Shown here: piece after piece, positions 62,302 to 64,000 of the stretch
Layout of the letters: every line of letters begins with the position of its first letter
Numbering within the stretch: the stretch's first letter is position 1
Origin: Geothrix fuzhouensis
GTDB lineage: Bacteria; Acidobacteriota; Holophagae; Holophagales; Holophagaceae
Reading direction: 5' to 3'
Length of the DNA: 64,000 nt
NCBI RefSeq assembly: GCF_024609325.1
Contig: NZ_JANHMQ010000001.1
Span: 620,001 to 684,000, forward strand
Made by a program: the position numbers and the translations under genes
The notes under the pieces: generated by a model
Seen by the model: the letters and a program-made list of their open reading frames with translations, nothing else
Told to the model about the DNA's origin: nothing
The model's database searches: none

Positions 62302-63287
62302 AACGTCGGACCTGGATTTCCCTCTGTGCCCTGCCCCTCCTCGCCGTAGGGGGATTCATGGGGTGGAAGGCCTGGCAGGTGGCCCGGGAACTGGTGGACC
62401 CGCCCTTCTACCATCCACAGCCCCTGGCGCGGGTGGATGCCACCTACCGAGAGCTCGCGGCGGGCGGAGACGGGGACCCCGGGGGTGACTGGTCTCCCGA
62501 GGAAGTGGAGGGCCTGCAGGTCTGGCGTCTGCGGAGGCGCAAGCCTTCGCCCGGTGTGGTCTTGCTGCTCCATGGCTTCGGAGATGATCGCTGGGGCACC
62601 AGCCCGGCCCTGAAGTGGTTCCCTGGCCTCGATGCCATGATCTTCACCTACCGCCGGCGGGATGATGCTTTGCGGAAAGGCGGTCCGGCACCCGCTGTCA
62701 CCTTCGGCGTGGTCGAGTCCCAGGATGTGGTCCGCATCGTCCACCATCTCGAAACCTCGGGCACGCCACGCCGGCGGATCCTCCTGATGGGCCGGAGTCT
62801 GGGCGCCTCCATCGGTTTGATGGCCCTGGCCGACCTGGAACGGGAAGGCAGAGGCCCTCTCGCAGGGCTGATCTGGGAGGGTGCCCCCGCCAGCAGCCGG
62901 AGCTTCGCCGAGCGTCTGGTCCGCGGTCCCAAGGACAGGTGGTGGCATGTCCTCGCGGCGCCGATCGGAGCCCTGGCCAGCCGGGCGGCCGGACACATGG
63001 GTGGCTATGATCCTGAGGCCACGGATCTGCTGCGCCGGACCGCTGGCTCTCATCTCGCCACGCCCAGTCTCTGCTTCCTCGCCACCCAGGACCGGCTGGC
63101 GCCTCCAGAGGTCCAGCGGGCCCTGGCGACCCGCTTCGCCTCGATCCGGGTGGTGGAAGTACCGACCTGGCACCTGCATTGCGCCGAGGTTCTAGGGCCA
63201 GCCTACGCGGCCACCATTCGGGAAGCTGTGGACAGCTGGTTCCCGGACGCGGCAAGGGGCCCCGAAAGGCCCCCTGCGAATCATTGA
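62298..63287 (+). CDS. Membrane-anchored alpha/beta hydrolase
   Basis: 329 residues from a GTG that overlaps the ferredoxin stop (GTGA). A membrane segment near residues 6-22 is followed by a hydrolase domain: LLLHGFGDDRWG (oxyanion), nucleophile elbow GRSLGAS, acid in LATQDRLAPPEV and late histidine in WHLHCAEV. Substrate unknown. It differs from the BEM46-like protein at 43043-43888. Confidence 0.85.
   Translation: MKRRTWISLCALPLLAVGGFMGWKAWQVARELVDPPFYHPQPLARVDATYRELAAGGDGDPGGDWSPEEVEGLQVWRLRRRKPSPGVVLLLHGFGDDRWGTSPALKWFPGLDAMIFTYRRRDDALRKGGPAPAVTFGVVESQDVVRIVHHLETSGTPRRRILLMGRSLGASIGLMALADLEREGRGPLAGLIWEGAPASSRSFAERLVRGPKDRWWHVLAAPIGALASRAAGHMGGYDPEATDLLRRTAGSHLATPSLCFLATQDRLAPPEVQRALATRFASIRVVEVPTWHLHCAEVLGPAYAATIREAVDSWFPDAARGPERPPANH
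63257..63274 (-). terminator. Possible hairpin between the hydrolase and the CsgG-like gene
   Basis: A 6-bp stem GGGGCC / GGCCCC with a CCGAAA loop lies at the end of the hydrolase gene, 27 bp beyond the CsgG-like stop. It has no T tract and may be incidental. Confidence 0.3.
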
Positions 63288-63300
63288 AGAGAATAAGGCG

Positions 63301-64000
63301 CTAGTCGTCTTCGTTGGCTGCGACCGTGGCGCGGAGAAGTTTGGGCGTGATGCGCTGGACGATGGGTTCAAAGACCTTGTTCACCAGTTCCTCGTCGTAT
63401 TGGACCTCAGCACCGGTGCCCGCCACCTTCACGCTGGTGTCGGAAAGCTTGTCCTCGTCTTTCCAGGCCCCCAGGATTTCGCCCGTCTCCACCTCGATGA
63501 GGCGGATGTCCAGGCGACCTGTGAAGGAGGCTTTCTTCACGTTCACGCTGCCTGCCACGGCGCCGGCCATGCCATCGCCCGTCACCTTGCTCACCAGCGC
63601 GCCCACGCCCCAGCCGGTGCCAAAGCCGCCTTCCTTGTACGCGAATCGCGTGATCTTGCCGGTCATCACGTACTTCACGCCGAGCAGCTTGCCAATCTTC
63701 TGGACGGTGGCGGTATCCACCTCACCGCTCTGCTGGAAGTTCAGCTCCTCGCGGATTTCGGAGAGCCGTTCGCGCTCGATGACGCGGATCTTGTTCCGGC
63801 CCTTCTCCATGATCTCGGTGGTGAAGAGGTCCCGGAGTTGATTGGAGATGGTCCCCATCTGGTTGCCCCAGCCGCCGAAGCGCCAGCCATGCCAGGCATC
63901 TGGCGCGGCCTTGAATTCCAGGATGGCGATGCGCGGGAGCTTCGCCTTCTCCTCTTTGGACAATTTCTTCTGGGCAAGGGCCGGGGTCGCCACGGCGAGA
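63301..64000 (-). CDS. CsgG-family outer-membrane/lipoprotein-type protein, partial (start beyond window)
   Basis: The frame is open to the right edge, giving at least 233 residues; the visible end is LAVATPALAQ, the tail of a signal peptide, so the true start lies a short way past 64000. It has the CsgG-type domain: RIAILEFKA, a helical region with RVIERERLSEIREELNFQQSG, LGVKYVMTGKITRF, and FTGRLDIRLIEVETGEILGAWKDE. Members secrete curli or act as stress lipoproteins. No cysteine lipobox is visible in the visible part. Confidence 0.85.
   Translation of the reverse strand, partial: LAVATPALAQKKLSKEEKAKLPRIAILEFKAAPDAWHGWRFGGWGNQMGTISNQLRDLFTTEIMEKGRNKIRVIERERLSEIREELNFQQSGEVDTATVQKIGKLLGVKYVMTGKITRFAYKEGGFGTGWGVGALVSKVTGDGMAGAVAGSVNVKKASFTGRLDIRLIEVETGEILGAWKDEDKLSDTSVKVAGTGAEVQYDEELVNKVFEPIVQRITPKLLRATVAANEDD

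Overview
The window is a G+C-rich, gene-dense bacterial chromosome segment. It has the marks of a diderm (Gram-negative) organism: KdsB and LptD for lipopolysaccharide, a CsgG-like outer-membrane secretion protein, and many exported proteins with signal peptides or lipoboxes. It also has chemotaxis genes and full Pst and Pit phosphate uptake. The mix (Rne/Rng with a basic disordered tail, DUF4388, DUF1844, DUF2911, a Gcr-family membrane protein, a malic enzyme fused to phosphotransacetylase, glutaryl-CoA dehydrogenase) is most like Acidobacteriota of the Holophagaceae/Geothrix type. That placement is inference from gene content, not from a search. No rRNA, tRNA, CRISPR array, prophage or complete insertion sequence was seen.

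Layout. 1-7323 (-): a chemotaxis operon read leftward (cheA, cheW, fabH, rsmD, a large MCP, and a HAMP receptor cut by the window edge). 7526-10499 (+): kdsB, trxB, alr. 10509-15825 (-): rng, a ZIP metal transporter, lptD. 16098-24314: a phosphate block with pstSCAB-phoU-phoB (+), a convergent phoR (-), then a DUF47 Pit accessory gene and pit (+). 24508-27154 (+): four overlapping genes (GNAT, PlsC-like acyltransferase, arginase-family hydrolase, unknown). 27193-29995 (+): a Gcr-family membrane protein and a DUF2911 protein. 29999-31628 (-): queE, a non-coding inverted-repeat element and an SDR. 31654-35494 (+): a PDZ/SpoIIE-type phosphatase coupled to a coiled-coil membrane protein and a SirB1-like protein. 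35491-38752 (-): a photoactive-yellow-protein-like gene, a DUF302 gene and maeB. 38935-48632: mixed metabolic and repair genes (YheT hydrolase, a repeat protein, cysteine desulfurase, an AlaX-type editing protein, rarA, two pirins, a universal stress protein). 48632-48901: a 270-bp MITE-like element. 48901-55243 (-): a patatin, gcdH, and the four-gene run DUF1844/TPR/DUF4388/tdk. 55429-64000: a TPR lipoprotein-like gene, then xth-arsC-like-SRPBCC-metG-tag-ppi (-), then small exported proteins, a ferredoxin and a hydrolase (+), and a CsgG-like gene (-) cut by the right edge.

Most notable points. (1) 35491-35937 encodes a PYP-type PAS domain that keeps the chromophore cysteine, tyrosine, glutamate and arginine at canonical spacing, behind a small four-cysteine zinc-finger-like module. 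(2) A MITE-like element has inserted into a CTAG shared by two convergent stop codons, so both genes still end in TAG. (3) The phosphate block has a Pho-box-like repeat before pstS, a perfect hairpin between pstS and pstC, and downstream a GNAT/PlsC/arginase operon that could make a phosphorus-free ornithine-type lipid (a hypothesis). (4) An eight-repeat, propeller-like cytoplasmic protein of unknown function lies at 40507-41763.
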